Both the position numbers and the translations under genes were made by a program. From NCBI RefSeq assembly GCF_000702805.1, contig NZ_JNJX01000001.1, forward strand, positions 1 through 64,000: a stretch of DNA of 64,000 bases, given 5' to 3'. The notes under the pieces were generated by a model that did no database searches, was not told the DNA's origin, and was given only the letters and a program-made list of their open reading frames with translations. The DNA is from Mycoplasma anseris ATCC 49234. GTDB taxonomy: Bacteria; Bacillota_I; Bacilli_A; Mycoplasmatales; Metamycoplasmataceae. Of this stretch, positions 32,005 through 43,757 are shown piece by piece. The number at the start of each line of letters is the position of its first letter. The first letter of the stretch is position 1.

Positions 32005-32875
32005 ATAGATTGTCTCTTTTAAATCTTTCTATTTCAGCTCTGTAATGAGCAGTGCTCATTAATTTTTTTATTTCTCAAATATAATTGTTAAAGAATTTAT
32101 TTAATGTATAATAGCCAAAATTTTTTGTATTATTTTGAACAAACAATCAGCCTCCATGTGCTAATGATCTTAAAAATCTAAAATTTTTTTTATGTTTGAT
32201 TGCATATAAATTCTGAACGATATATGGTAATACTTTTGTAATATCTTTTACCTTATCTTTAACAAAGGTATCAATGAAATCAGCAAGTCACACCAAGGAT
32301 TGTACTACTTTTATACCTGCTAAAACAAGGTCAAGAGGAGTTCCGGTTGGGTCATCAAAACCTTCTCCAATTTTCATAACATTATCCACAACATCACTTA
32401 TATCAGGTAATTCTTTCTTAACAAAATCTAAATAATATTCATAATTATATTTAACAAATTCTTCAAGATTTTTTCACTCTGAACTGTTAATATAATTTTC
32501 TTCGGCTCGTCAATGTGGAACTTCTTTGCCAGGGGTCCAAAACAATAAAATTTCATATTCACGAATTTCTGAAAAAGTTATTGGTGTATATAATTTTTCA
32601 TATTCAATATCACTACTTTTAGATCTAAAATTAATATTTAAACTTACTCTATTAATAAAATTTATGTCCTCTTGATACTTAATTATTAGATTTTTTGCTT
32701 CTATTAAATCTTTATATTCAATTTTTTCTCTTAAAGGAATATTAAATTCCTTAGCTGCTTTTTCTATATAACTAATATCATTTTTAATAAATGCTTGCTT
32801 AATTTTATCAAATTGTTCAAATGCCTTAATTTGTGTTTCTTCATAAACAATTCCATTATTATTTATATAATTCAT
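31997..32875 (-). CDS. unknown soluble protein heading a four-gene operon (gene 1)
   Basis: 292 residues, ATG 32875 behind TAAGGAG, TAG 31997-31999, with five UGA-Trp codons. The first half is helical and charged (KIKQAFIKNDISYIEKAAKEF). The middle holds a weakly hydrophobic stretch (LDLVLAGIKVVQSLVWLADF) that could be an amphipathic or pore-like helix, and the C-terminal part is basic and aromatic. No motif recognised. With three membrane proteins behind it in overlapping frames it looks like a dedicated module rather than chance neighbours. Confidence 0.65.
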
Positions 32876-32905
32876 TTTCTCTCCTTATTTTTCCTTTATA
32901 TACCT

Positions 32906-32935
32906 TAATTATAAAACATAAAGATTAGAATAAAA
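32906..32935 (-). promoter_or_regulatory. promoter of the 29539-32875 operon
   Basis: A perfect TATAAT lies at 32913-32908 on the minus strand, 33 bases before the start codon, with AT-rich DNA upstream but no clear -35. It lies just past the terminator of the rnc operon. Confidence 0.5.
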
Positions 32936-32963
32936 ATAAATAGCCATTGCTACAGCTATTTAT
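32936..32963 (-). terminator. terminator after rnc
   Basis: The arms AAATAGC and GCTATTT enclose a 10-base loop. On the minus strand it is followed by ATTTTTATT. It ends the rnc-plsX-fakA-glyA transcript. Confidence 0.6.
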
Positions 32964-32973
32964 ACAATTTGTA

Positions 32974-33654
32974 TTACTTTTTTAGTTTGGATAAAGCATT
33001 GGATGCCGCTTCTTTTTCAGCTTGTTTTTTACTTGCTCCAAATCCTTTGCCATAAATTTGGCCATCAACCATCAAGATTGATTCAAAACCGTTTTTAACT
33101 TCCTTATTTAAATAATGAATTTGGGAAATCTTATATGATTGCACATATTCTTGAAATTCACTTTTTGGATCACGCAATTCATTTTTTAAAAAATAAGGAA
33201 TTAAAGGGAATAAATATGTGCTAAGAAATTCCATTAAAAAGTCAATTCCTTTGGTTATATACAAAGCAGCACAAAAACTTTCAAATAAATCTGAATCAAT
33301 CTTGTCGTTTTTCCCGTTAATAAATGATTTTTTGGTGAAAATCATGCAATCAACTAATCCTAATTTATTGGCTAAATTTGCTAAAGTCTCACGATTTACT
33401 AAAGCACTTCTTAATTTAGTAGCTGACCCTTCTTTTAAGTTTTGGTGTTCAAAAAAGATTTTTTTAGTACTTAAATATTGCAATAAAGCATCACCTAAAA
33501 ACTCCAAATATTGATAATTACGATATTCTTTGTGTTCGTTTGCAAAAGAATTATGCACAAATGCTTCAATGAAATATTTAAATTCTTTTTCAGAGGTAAC
33601 TGTAATATTTAATTTGCTTAATAAATTTTGAATTTTTTGAATTTTTTCTTCCAT
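32974..33654 (-). CDS. rnc: ribonuclease III
   Basis: 226 residues. The RNase III signature YLEFLGDALL lies at about 49-58, with metal ligands E51 and D55; the second acidic site is in DLFESFCAALY (about 121-131). The C-terminal double-stranded RNA-binding domain ends in FGASKKQAEKEAASNALSKL. The enzyme cuts double-stranded RNA in rRNA and mRNA maturation. It begins one base after the plsX stop, so it is the last gene of its operon. Confidence 0.95.
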   Translation of the reverse strand: MEEKIQKIQNLLSKLNITVTSEKEFKYFIEAFVHNSFANEHKEYRNYQYLEFLGDALLQYLSTKKIFFEHQNLKEGSATKLRSALVNRETLANLANKLGLVDCMIFTKKSFINGKNDKIDSDLFESFCAALYITKGIDFLMEFLSTYLFPLIPYFLKNELRDPKSEFQEYVQSYKISQIHYLNKEVKNGFESILMVDGQIYGKGFGASKKQAEKEAASNALSKLKK

Positions 33655-33655
33655 A

Positions 33656-34645
33656 TTACTCTTCTTTATTTAAATTATCAATAATATTTTGTTCAATTGC
33701 ATTTTTAATTTGATTTAAAGCACCTAAAAAGGCTTTAGTGTCACTTATTCCATGTGCTTTAACAACAATTTTGTTAAGTCCAATTATAAAAGCACCACCA
33801 ATATTACGATAATCATATCTACATTTAAATTTCTTTAATTCATTTTTCAATAAAAGACCGCCAATTTTTGTCTTAATATTTTTATAAATCATTTTTTTTA
33901 ATAAACCAGAAATCCCTAAAAATGAACTTTCCAATGTTTTTAAAAAGATGTTGCCATGAAACCCATCAGATAAAACAATATCAACTTTATTATTAATAGC
34001 ATCATTTGGTTCAATAAAACCTACATATTCAAAGGGAAATGATTCTTTTAATAATTTATTTGCTTCTTTTAAAAAAATTGTTCCTTTATAATCTTCTGTC
34101 CCGATATTTAAAAGACCAATTTTAATTTTTTTTGAAGAATTTTTAGTTAATAAAGGAAAATAAGATAAAGCAATTCTTGCTCAATCAACAAAATATTCAG
34201 GTTTAGCATCAATATTAGCCCCACAATCTAATAATAAAATATTATTGTTAGTAATGGTAGGAACTATTGGCATAAAAGCTGGTCTAGCTACATTGTTTAA
34301 TCTTGGCAATTTTAAAGTTGCTAAACTAACATAAGATCCGCTGTCACCACTAGACAAAATTGCACTAGCTTTATCTTCTTTTAATAGATTAAAAGCAGTT
34401 AACATTGAACTATCTTGACGCAAAACATCTCTTAAAGAAGCACTTTTTTGAACTAAATTAGGTTGATGAACAATTCTTATTTGTTTAGGGACGTGATTTT
34501 CAAATTCTTTTTTTATTATTGTCTCGTCACCCACAAGAATCAAACTATAATCCGGATTTAATTGAATAAATTCTTTGGAAGCTTTAATTGCTGGAATTTG
34601 ACCATCATCATTATTTAAAAGGTCAAAAATAATATTTTTTTGCAT
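33656..34645 (-). CDS. plsX: phosphate acyltransferase PlsX
   Basis: 329 residues through two UGA-Trp codons. PlsX converts acyl carriers to acyl phosphate for phospholipid synthesis. Family hallmarks include the SSGDSGSYVSLATL segment, LLDCGANIDAKPEYF, and IVLSDGFHGNIFLKTLE. The normal N-terminal DxMGGD motif is degenerate here (LLNNDDGQIP), as far as I can see. It is coupled to fakA upstream (2-base gap) and rnc downstream. Confidence 0.9.
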
Positions 34646-34647
34646 TG

Positions 34648-36297
34648 TTATTCAACTGATATATAAAATGGATAAATAGTTTGATTTCCTTCATAAATCT
34701 TAACATCAACATCGTAGTTCATTTCAACGAAGGCTTGAATTTCTTTTGCATCAGCTTCTGAAGCATCTTGACCATAAATAATGGTAACTTGTTGCGATTC
34801 TTCGTCAATCAATGCTCTTAATAATTTAATTGCTGCTTGATTAGCATTTGAAGCAGTACTAATTAATTTGTTATTAGCAATTACCATGTAATCACCATTT
34901 TTAATTTTGATTCCATTTAATTTAGTATCTTTAATTGAAGGAGCAATTTCGCCATATTTAAGCGTTTTAATAATTTCTTTCATTAGAATATGATTATCTT
35001 TTTCACTATTTTCAGGACTAAACATGGATGACACTGGAAGACATTGTGCTTGAGATTTAGTTGGCAATATAATTACTTTCTTATTTGAAACAATAGTTGA
35101 GGCTTGTTGAGCTGAAAGAGTAATATTTGAGTTATTTGGTAATATAAAAATAGTTCTTGCATCAATTGATTTAATTGCTTCTACAATTTCTTTAATTGAA
35201 GGGTTATTTGTTTGGCCACCTTCAATAACATAATCTACATTATTAGCTTTAACTAAACCGATCATTCCTTGTCCAGTGTTACATGAAATTAAAGCACATC
35301 CTTTTAAAGGTTTAGCTTGCTTATTGTTAGAATCATTTTCCTTCTTCTTATTGCTAATATTGTTTGAATTTTGCTTAGAATCATTAGCTTGTAAAGTCAT
35401 ATTATCAATCTTTACTTTTAAAAATTGACCTTGACTATTAACGGTATTTAAAACATCTCCAGGTTTTTTTGTATGAATATGCACTTTTAAAATGCTTTCA
35501 TCAACAATAACGACCATCGAATTACCAATTCTTTCTAATCTTCTTGTTAAATTTTCCTTATCAAATTTTCCTGGTTTATTTAATTCTAATAAAAACTCAG
35601 TACAATAACCAAATTCACCATTAAAAACTTCTTGATCCGAAATAAATTTATCTATTGAATGTTCTTGTTCAGAAATAGTTACTGGTTCACCAATAAAATA
35701 TTGATAAATTCCTTCAATAACTGCAAATAATCCTTCACCACCTGAATCAGTTACCCCTACTTCACGCAATACTTTTAATAATTTAGGAGTGTTGTCACAA
35801 CTTGTTCTAGCTAAAACTAAAGCATTTTTAAATAATTGTTCAAAAGTAGTATTGGCATTAACTGATTTTTTTAACCCTTCTGAAACTTCTCTTATAACTG
35901 TTAATATTGTTCCTTCAATTGGTTTTAAAACAGCGCTGTATGCTGATTTAGTGGCTTCTTCAAAAGCAAAAACCATATCAATAGGAGTTGCAGATGTTTT
36001 TGCATTAAAACCATTTGCAAAGCCTCTAAAAATTTGACTTAAAATAACCCCTGAATTTCCTCTTGCCCCTAATAACATATGTTGGGAAATTGATTTTGCC
36101 ACTTTATCTAAATTAGTTTCAGTTACATTTTGAATCTCTTTTTGTGCATTCATAATTGTTGAAGCCATATTAGTTCCAGTATCTCCATCAGGAACGGGAA
36201 ACACATTTAAAGCATTAATAGCATTCTTTTTGTTTTCGATATTATTGGCTGCCGAGATAACAGCCATTTTTCATTCTTGTCCACTAATCTTGTTCAT
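34648..36297 (-). CDS. fakA: fatty acid kinase catalytic subunit FakA-like (DAK-domain protein)
   Basis: 549 residues from ATG 36297; one UGA-Trp lies at residue 9. The N-terminal DhaL nucleotide-binding domain has NVFPVPDGDTGTNM (about 31-44), whose aspartates bind Mg-ATP, and GARGNSGVILSQIFRGFA. A middle domain and a C-terminal DegV-associated domain follow. FakA phosphorylates fatty acids bound to DegV/FakB proteins, giving acyl phosphate for PlsX-linked lipid synthesis, so the adjacent plsX makes sense: the cell imports fatty acids. Confidence 0.9.
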
Positions 36298-36298
36298 T

Positions 36299-36595
36299 TT
36301 ATTTTGTTCCTTTAATATAGATTTCTAATTTGCCTAAAACATACTCACTTTTTGATAATTCATAAGTAATAATTTGATGGATTTCTTCAACAATATGTTT
36401 AGCTGAAACATTTGTTATTAAAACTAGACCAATACTTACATTTAAAATTTTGGGAAATTCTAATGATTCCTCAATAACAATATTTCTAGAGTCTAATTTA
36501 GTGTCATCATCATTTGTAATTGATCTAAAACCTGCAATCCCAGCAATCATTTCAATATTTGAAATTATAATTTCTTTAATATTTTCTAAATTCAT
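36299..36595 (-). CDS. Asp23/Gls24 family protein
   Basis: 98 residues. The pattern IIISNIEMIAGIAGFRSI...ILNVSIGLVLITNVSAKHIVEEIHQ is that of the Asp23/Gls24 (YloU) family, which regularly precedes the DAK-domain gene in Firmicutes and mollicutes. Its stop is one base from the fakA start. The molecular role is unclear; in other bacteria relatives associate with the membrane or the cell envelope. Confidence 0.8.
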   Translation of the reverse strand: MNLENIKEIIISNIEMIAGIAGFRSITNDDDTKLDSRNIVIEESLEFPKILNVSIGLVLITNVSAKHIVEEIHQIITYELSKSEYVLGKLEIYIKGTK

Positions 36596-36603
36596 AGCAC
36601 CTC

Positions 36604-37854
36604 TTATAGATAAGATTTTTTAATAGGAAATTCGTGAGTTAATTTAGCAATTTCTTTTTTAATAACTTGTAATAACGCTTCATTTTCAGGATCTCTTAAA
36701 GCTTTATCAATTAAATTGGCTAAAATAATAAATTCATCTTCTTTAAAACCTCTAGAGGTCATTGCTGGAGTACCTAATCTAATTCCACTTGTTACCATTG
36801 CTGATTCAGTATCAAAAGGAATCATATTTTTATTAACTGTAATATTTAATTTATTTAAAGTTTGTTCAGCTTGTTTTCCAGTTATACCATATGAGGTTTT
36901 AACATCAATTAAAAATAGATGATTTTGGGTTAAACCTGAAATAACTTTAACTCCTTTATTAATGAAGGTTTGACAAAATGTTTTAGCATTAATTACAATT
37001 TGTTTTTGATATTCAATAAATTGGGGCTGTAGTGCCTCATAAAAACTAACTGCTTTAGCTGCAATTTGATGAAATAAAGGGCCTCCTTGATAACCAGGAA
37101 AAACAGAACGATTAATCTTTTTAAATAATTCTTCATCATTAGTAAGAATAACTGCCCCTCTCGTTCCTCTTAAGGTTTTATGTGTGGTTGTCATTACCAC
37201 ATCAGCATATTCTGCTGGTGAAGGATGTAGACCAGCAATAATTAAACCTGAAATATGAGAAACATCAGCAAATAAAAATGCCCCTACTTCATCAGCGATT
37301 TCTTTAAATTTCTTAAAGTCAACAATTTGTGAATAAGCTGAGTAACCACAAATTATCATTTTTGGTTTAACAACTTTAGCAATATTTAAAATTTCATCAT
37401 AATCTAAAAGACCTTGTTCATTAACTGAATATGTATATGAGGTATAGAATTTACCACTAAATGAAATTTTAAATCCATGAGATAAATGACCTCCTGAATT
37501 TAAATCTAAGCCCAAAACCTTATCACCTGGTTCTAATAGGCTCATATAAACAGCAGCGTTAGCAACACTGCCTGAATATGATTGAACATTTGCATATTTC
37601 ATATTAAATAATTTGGCAATTCTTTCTTGGGCTAATATTTCAATTTGATCGACATATTCACAGCCGCCATAATATCTTTTATTAGGATAACCTTCACCAT
37701 ATTTATTAGTTAAACATGAGCCAGCTGCTTTTAATACTTGTTCTGATACATAGTTTTCAGAAGCAATCAATTCAATATGTTCATCTTGTCTTTCGTTTTC
37801 TAAATTTATAAGTGCTTCAATATCTTTGTCTTGTAATTGGATTTTTTTATACAT
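36604..37854 (-). CDS. glyA: serine hydroxymethyltransferase
   Basis: 416 residues. ATG 37854 was chosen because GGAGG lies 5 bases upstream; the in-frame ATG at 37866 overlaps that site. The PLP-binding lysine is K226 in TTTHKTLRG. Other family blocks are [23 protein letters not shown] and DVSHISGLI. It interconverts serine and glycine with tetrahydrofolate and supplies one-carbon units. A hairpin lies just upstream, between it and the membrane protein gene at 37909. Confidence 0.97.
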   Translation of the reverse strand: MYKKIQLQDKDIEALINLENERQDEHIELIASENYVSEQVLKAAGSCLTNKYGEGYPNKRYYGGCEYVDQIEILAQERIAKLFNMKYANVQSYSGSVANAAVYMSLLEPGDKVLGLDLNSGGHLSHGFKISFSGKFYTSYTYSVNEQGLLDYDEILNIAKVVKPKMIICGYSAYSQIVDFKKFKEIADEVGAFLFADVSHISGLIIAGLHPSPAEYADVVMTTTHKTLRGTRGAVILTNDEELFKKINRSVFPGYQGGPLFHQIAAKAVSFYEALQPQFIEYQKQIVINAKTFCQTFINKGVKVISGLTQNHLFLIDVKTSYGITGKQAEQTLNKLNITVNKNMIPFDTESAMVTSGIRLGTPAMTSRGFKEDEFIILANLIDKALRDPENEALLQVIKKEIAKLTHEFPIKKSYL

Positions 37855-37870
37855 AATAACCTCCATAAAT

Positions 37871-37904
37871 AAACAACTAAACCAGAGTGTTGATTTAGTT
37901 GTTT
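37871..37904 (-). terminator. hairpin between the 37909 gene and glyA
   Basis: AAACAACTAAA and TTTAGTTGTTT form an 11-bp stem. On the minus strand it follows the stop of the membrane protein and precedes TTTATTTATGGAGG, the glyA ribosome binding site. It is a terminator with a weak T run, possibly letting some transcripts into glyA. Confidence 0.55.
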
Positions 37905-37908
37905 GAAA

Positions 37909-38427
37909 TTAATCTAAAAGGGATTTAGTTCTACGTTCTTCTTCTTGAATTTGAGTTTCAACTTTTTTCACTTTTCTTTTAGCTACAGCTTTATTAATAG
38001 CAATAATAGGGATCGCAACAAATGCTAAAAAGACTGCTGGTAAAACTCTATAAAATCAAACACTAGCATCACTAGACACAATAAAGGAATTCATTGCTAA
38101 AATAATCGCAATTAGGAAATTTAAAGATTCTATTTTTAAAACTTTAAATCCCCAAATTAAAGCTGCAATAATTGCAAATTGCACAATTCCAACACCCAAG
38201 GCAATTGGCAACATTACTGCTCAACGATCTAATTGTTTAGTAGCATGAAATACTATTCCATCTTTACCAGCTAATAAGAAAACTAATAATGAAGGAATTG
38301 CAATTAAAAATAATCCTGTTAAAGCAATTTTTCAATTGTCTGATAAAATTTTTCTAGCTGGTTTATCACTTGCTACATAACGTTCAATATTGATTTTTCT
38401 TTTTTTTCATTTTTTGTTGTTTGACAT
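37909..38427 (-). CDS. conserved-type membrane protein, four helices
   Basis: 172 residues, ATG 38427 with AAGGAG. The N-terminus is strongly basic (MSNNKKWKKRKINIERYVA), then four hydrophobic helices follow and a charged coiled tail (KRKVKKVETQIQEEERRTK). No catalytic residues are evident. It stands alone in front of glyA. Function unknown. Confidence 0.7.
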
Positions 38428-38612
38428 AATATCTCCTTATTAAAGCATATAAATTTTAACAAAAAAAATTGTTTTTGCCCCTTTTAAAAAGAAACCAAAG
38501 GCATTTTTCAATAAAAATCTATTTTTATTTGTTAAATAAGTAAATAAGAAAAATGAAAATGATTTATTTTCATTCTTAAAATCAAGTGGCAATTGCAACA
38601 CAATATTTAAAT
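38428..38612. other. intergenic DNA without a credible gene
   Basis: AT-rich. An open minus frame spans 38440-38643 but overlaps the terminator of the next gene, has no ribosome binding site and has an unlikely composition, so I left it out. Confidence 0.4.
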
Positions 38613-38672
38613 AAAAAAATGAAGCCACTTCACAATAATGCAATTTTAATTATTGTGTTTTCTTCATTTTTT
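38613..38672 (-). terminator. long intrinsic terminator after the 38812 gene
   Basis: AATGAAG and CTTCATT form the outer stem and CACAATAAT with ATTATTGTG the inner stem, flanked by A and T runs on both sides, so it can act on either strand. Confidence 0.65.
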
Positions 38673-38811
38673 AATTTGGTAAAAATACTTGTTTTTCAAA
38701 AATAATTGTTTTTTATATACCTATTATTCATGTTAGGGTTTTCTTTTTTATTGATTAGTGATCTATTTATTAATTGAACATTCGTTTTAGCAACTTATTA
38801 ATCACTTCCTT

Positions 38812-39204
38812 TTATTTTTCTGAAGATAAAGCAATTTTTAAATCCTCTTCAGCTTTTAAAGCGGAAAACTTAATCAATTCTTGATTATTTAGGATTCTTG
38901 GTAGGATAAAGAATGAAGGAATTATAAAAAATATTCCTAAAATTAATAAAGCTTGTGCGCTTATTCTGTGCATTTTAATTGTTAATAAAATGTTTAAAAC
39001 AGCAATTACAATTGGAAATAAAACAATAATTGATATTAAAAATTTTTTTATTCCTGCAATTATCAATACTTCTTCTTTAGTAGAATCTTTAGATTTTAAC
39101 ATTAATACAACTAATAACGCAAATAAAGAAATACAAAGAACAATAAAGTAAATAATACTAAAAATTAGTGAAACTAATGCAATTCTCTTAATTTCTTTTC
39201 TCAT
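38812..39204 (-). CDS. small four-helix membrane protein
   Basis: 130 residues with four hydrophobic helices and a charged C-terminal tail. The start MRKEIKRIALVSLIFSIIYF resembles the proteins at 1-180 and 401-748. It is monocistronic, with a terminator downstream. No function can be given. Confidence 0.65.
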   Translation of the reverse strand: MRKEIKRIALVSLIFSIIYFIVLCISLFALLVVLMLKSKDSTKEEVLIIAGIKKFLISIIVLFPIVIAVLNILLTIKMHRISAQALLILGIFFIIPSFFILPRILNNQELIKFSALKAEEDLKIALSSEK

Positions 39205-39291
39205 TTAATATAAATCTTCTTTTTAGATTTTAATATAAAAATAATATAAAAAGATTAAAAAATAATTACTCAATAATTTATAGTGTTTTTG

Positions 39292-39435
39292 TTATTTTTT
39301 ATCACTAATATAAACAATTGTTGCGGCAGTAAGAACACCAACTGACAAAATTGCTAAACCAGCATATAAAATCTTTTTAGAATGCTTAGGAAGTTTGGCA
39401 ATCTTTGGTTTTTTAGTTTCTTTAAAATAGTTCAT
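39292..39435 (-). CDS. 47-residue single-helix membrane protein overlapping polC
   Basis: ATG 39435 to TAA 39292. Its first 14 bases overlap the end of polC, so it is likely translated after polC by coupling. The sequence has a basic N-terminus ([17 protein letters not shown]), one hydrophobic helix (ILYAGLAILSVGVLTAATIV) and a short tail. This is a credible small membrane protein of unknown role. Confidence 0.55.
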   Translation of the reverse strand: MNYFKETKKPKIAKLPKHSKKILYAGLAILSVGVLTAATIVYISDKK

Positions 39436-42400
39436 TTTGGTTGGTTTCAGACAATTCATCTAGCACTCCTAAATTTCTTAAAGTTTCTAAAATTCTAGAA
39501 TTTAATTTGGTTCTTTCTATTAAATCTTCAATTGATAAGAAGGGCGATTCATTTCTTGCTGAAACAATTGTATTAGCAACGGTTTCTCCCAGTCCATCAA
39601 CGCAATTAAATGGTGGAATTAATGATTGATTTTTTTGGTCTACTAACCATAATTTTTGGTGTGATCTTTTTAAATCAACATTTTGAATTTTAAAACCTCT
39701 AGCATATAATTCTTGAGTAATTTCTAATATTGGAATCAAATCTTGTTCTTTTTTAGTTAAAGGGGCTTTTTTGCCAGCATCTCTTGATTTTAATTCATAT
39801 AGTTTTGAACTCACCATGTGTTTTCCTAAACTCATTACTCTAATATCAATTGCATCAGGACGATTTGAATAATAAGAAGCATAAAATGCTAAAGGATAAT
39901 AAAGTTTATATCAAGCAATTCTTCAAGCCATCATAACATAAGCAGTAGCATGTGCTTTAGGGAACATGTATTTAATTTTCTTTAAAGAATTAATGTATCA
40001 ATTAGGAATGTTATGCTCTTTTAATAATTTTTCCTCTTCCTCAGTTAAACCCTTACCTTTTCTTACTTTTTCCATAATACTAAAGGCTTGCAATGGTTCT
40101 AAATTTCATTCCAATAAATTTAACATAATATCATCACGACAACAAACACAATCAGTTAATTGTTTACCTTCTTTTATTAGTTCTTCAGCATTACCATTTC
40201 AAACATCAGTTCCATGGCTTAAACCGGACATTAAGATTAAATCATTAAAACTTTTTGGCTTAGCTGTTTTTAACATCCTTCTAACAAAAGAAGTTCCGAA
40301 TTCAGGTAATCCATAAGCTCCTGTGGTTTCGCCGTTAATATCCTCTGGTTTAATTCCTAAAGCTTCAGTGGAGCTAAATAAAGAAATAACCTTTTCATCA
40401 CTTTTAGGAATATTACGAACACTTGTGTTAGTAACTTCTTCTAACATTTTTACAACGGTTGGATCATCATGACCTAATAAATCCAATTTCAAAACATTGT
40501 CATGAATTGAATGGAAATCAAAATGGGTGGTTTTTCAATCTGAATTAATATCATTTGCCGGATAACTAATTGAAGTAAAATCTTCAACGTCAAATTCTTT
40601 CGGAATGATAATAATTCCACCAGGGTGTTGTCCAGTTGTTCTTTTAATTCCTGCTGTCTTAGAAGCAATAAATTCAATAAATTGTGAACTTCATGATTTT
40701 CCACTATCAATTGAATGAATTTCTTCATCATATTTCTTACAGAAACCATAAGCAGTTTTATCAGCAACAGTAGATACAGTTCCAGCTCTTAAAGTGTGGG
40801 AATCGCCAAACAATTCTCGGACATAATTATGAATAATAGGTTGATAATCACCACTAAAATTTAAATCAATATCAGGAACTTTATCAGCTTCAAAACCTAA
40901 AAATGTTTCAAATGGTATGCTGTGACCGTCTTTTTCCATTTTAACATTGCAATTAGGACAATTTTTATCTGGCAAATCTCATCCTGATCTAATATTTGGA
41001 TTTTTGTTTCATTCAAGTTTTTTACATTGTAAACATAAATAATGAGGTGGCAAGGGATTCACTTCAGAAATTCCTGATAAATTAGCAACAATTGATGAAC
41101 CAACTGACCCCCTACTTCCAACCATATAACCATCTTTATTTGAACGTTCAACTAATTTTTTACTAATTCAATAAATAACTGAATAACCATATTTAATAAT
41201 TGGATTTAATTCTCTTTCAATTCTTTGCAAAATCAAAGGATCAATGTTTTCACCATATTTGGCTTTAGCATTAGCATAAACGGTTTCTTTTAATTTATTG
41301 GCTGAATCATCAAAATTAGGTACATATAATTTATCCTTAATAACCTGAATATCAGAAGCAATACTATTAGCCATTTTTTTAGGGTTATTGATTACTATCT
41401 CATTTACAAGTTCACCATCATTTAAGAAATTGAACTCTTGAAGCATTTCAGTTGTTGTTAACAATTTAAATGCTGGTAAAGCAATGTTAGAATATTTTTT
41501 TAATCAATGTGAAGTGTTTCCTAATTGACGAGCATTAATATAAATTCGATGAATTAAATTTTGATATTCATAAATATATCTAGCATCAGAAACAGCAACA
41601 CAAATTTTATTCATTTTCTTTGCTTTTGAAATTAAATCTTTATAAGCTCATTCAATTTGATCTCTTGTAATTCAATCGTCATTGTATAAATAAGAGAAAG
41701 TGCTTATGGGCGGCAATTCAACATAATCAAATGGTTCCAAAGCTTCAATGATTGATTTTTCATCACCTAATAAAACTCGATCTCATAAATATGAACGATG
41801 TGTTCCAGAACCAAAAAATAAATCATCATCATGTTTTCATTCATTAATATAAATATTGGCTTGACCATGATATTGACTAGTTAACGCCTTTGAAACAATC
41901 TTAAATAATTTCTTTAAACCTAATTGATTTTTAGCAAGTAGTCTTACTTCATAAGCCATTTTTTTATCATACGTTTCTGGTGCAATAACATTATGCAATT
42001 GCATGGCTGTTTCAATGTTTTTTTCTTTTTTCAATTTGGCTATCATTTGAATTCAAATGCTTGATAAAATTTCAGCATCATAATCAGCACGATGGGCTAC
42101 TTCAGAGTCATAATAAACATTAAATTTCTTTGCAATTGTTCCTAATTTAAATTTTGAAAATTCTGAGAATAAATAATGAGATAATGCTAAAGTATCTAGA
42201 CCAATAATTCTAGAAATATCCAATCCTAATCTAACAAAGTTTTCTCGACAGACAGTAATATCGAATGAGGCATTGTGAGCAACGGCGATTTTGTCTTTTA
42301 AAATTTCATAAATTCTCAAAATCCCTTTTTCATATTCCATTCCGTTTTGTCTTACTAAATCGTCATCAATTTTAGTCAATCTAGTAATAGAAGCAGGAAT

Positions 42401-43747
42401 AGGATGTTTAGGGATTAAAAAGAATTGTTCTTTTTTAATCATTATTCCATTTTGAACAATAACGGCTCCAAATTCAATGATTTCATTAAATCTTGCTGAT
42501 AAACCGGTTGTTTCAATATCGAATACAACATATGTTTGTTCCTTTAATAAGAAATCTTGGTTATTGAAATCTAAGAAAAAGTTGTTATGAGTATTAATTG
42601 CATTTAAAGTTACCCCATAAATTGGTTTAACTTTCTTACTTTTTTTAGTAACGTTATAAAAATCAGGAAATGATTGTACCCCTTCATAATCAGTAATTGC
42701 AATTGCTTCAAATCCATAATGTTCAGCTGCTTGTAAATATGAAATTGGTTCACAAATACCATCTTGTGTTGAGATTCTAGTTCTAACTGCTAATTCCACT
42801 CTTGGAGTTTCGGCATAATCTTTCTCTAATTTTTGTAAATCTTCAGTAATAATAATATCTTCTGGTTTAGCAATAATAACTTTTGAACCAACATAAGTAT
42901 CATCAACCAATTTTCCATTAGCAATAATTGTTTGTCCGATTTTCAAGTTTTGTAAAGCTTTTTCATCTTCTGAAAAACACTTAATTGTAATTGCTTCTAC
43001 ATAATCAGAAATAGCAAGGGTAAATAGTGTTTTTTCATTTAATGTCTTTGATTCTAATTTATAAATTTCGCCTTTAGTTGATACATAAGGCTCAAATGAA
43101 TTTAATACTTCTTTAATATCCAAAGCAATTGCTTTATTATTCTTCTTGGAATATTTGGGTCTTTCTGGGCTTTCTTGTTTTTTAAGTTTATTGTATTCTT
43201 CTTTTAAAGAGTCAAAATTGCTAGTTCAATTATCAATCTTTTTTGATTTTTCTAATTGAGTGTTTTTTTCATGGTATTTAATAACAACTTCATAAAAATC
43301 AAACCCAATAGCCACTAAACTTGCTTTGATTTGATCTTTTAATTCATGTAACTGTTGACTAACTGAATAATTATCAACATGTAAAATAAACTCATTTTCA
43401 GTTAATTCTACATTATCCATACTAATAAAACTACGCATTTTGTATAGTAATTGATTATTTAATTTAAAATGAAAATTCAAATAATCAATTATTATTTGCT
43501 TATTTCTAATGTGATGAACGACATTAACATTAAATTCGATTTTTTTAAATCTTTTTTCAACAGCATTACGAAAAGTAATAAATTCTTTAAAATCCAATAA
43601 TGAATCAAAAGTAAATTCAAAACTTCAAGACTTGCTAGCACGATCCAAAGTAGCATGATCTAAAGAAACGCCTATTCATTGATCATTTAATTCATAATTT
43701 ATTTCATTAGCTAACTTCACAAGAGATTCATTAAATTTTAAAGACAT
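39422..43747 (-). CDS. polC: DNA polymerase III alpha subunit, PolC type
   Basis: 1441 residues in one frame through many UGA-Trp codons. The N-terminal region is followed by an OB domain and a split PHP domain. The proofreading exonuclease is inserted in the middle, with motif DIETTG at about residue 410, and the polymerase palm and fingers lie C-terminally ([40 protein letters not shown]). PolC is the main replicative polymerase of Gram-positive-type bacteria. The start codon 43747 lies 10 bases after the cdsA stop, so cdsA-polC and the tiny gene at 39292 form one unit. Confidence 0.95.
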
Positions 43748-43757
43748 ACAGACCACC

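Noticed and set aside
38440-38643. 67-codon minus frame between membrane protein genes
   Set aside because: Covers the terminator of the upstream gene, lacks a ribosome binding site and has many consecutive Phe/Lys codons typical of A/T runs.
40489-40767. Alternative minus-strand frame within polC
   Set aside because: Different frame from polC; composition is a shadow of the palm domain codons, while the polC frame is continuous with UGA as Trp.
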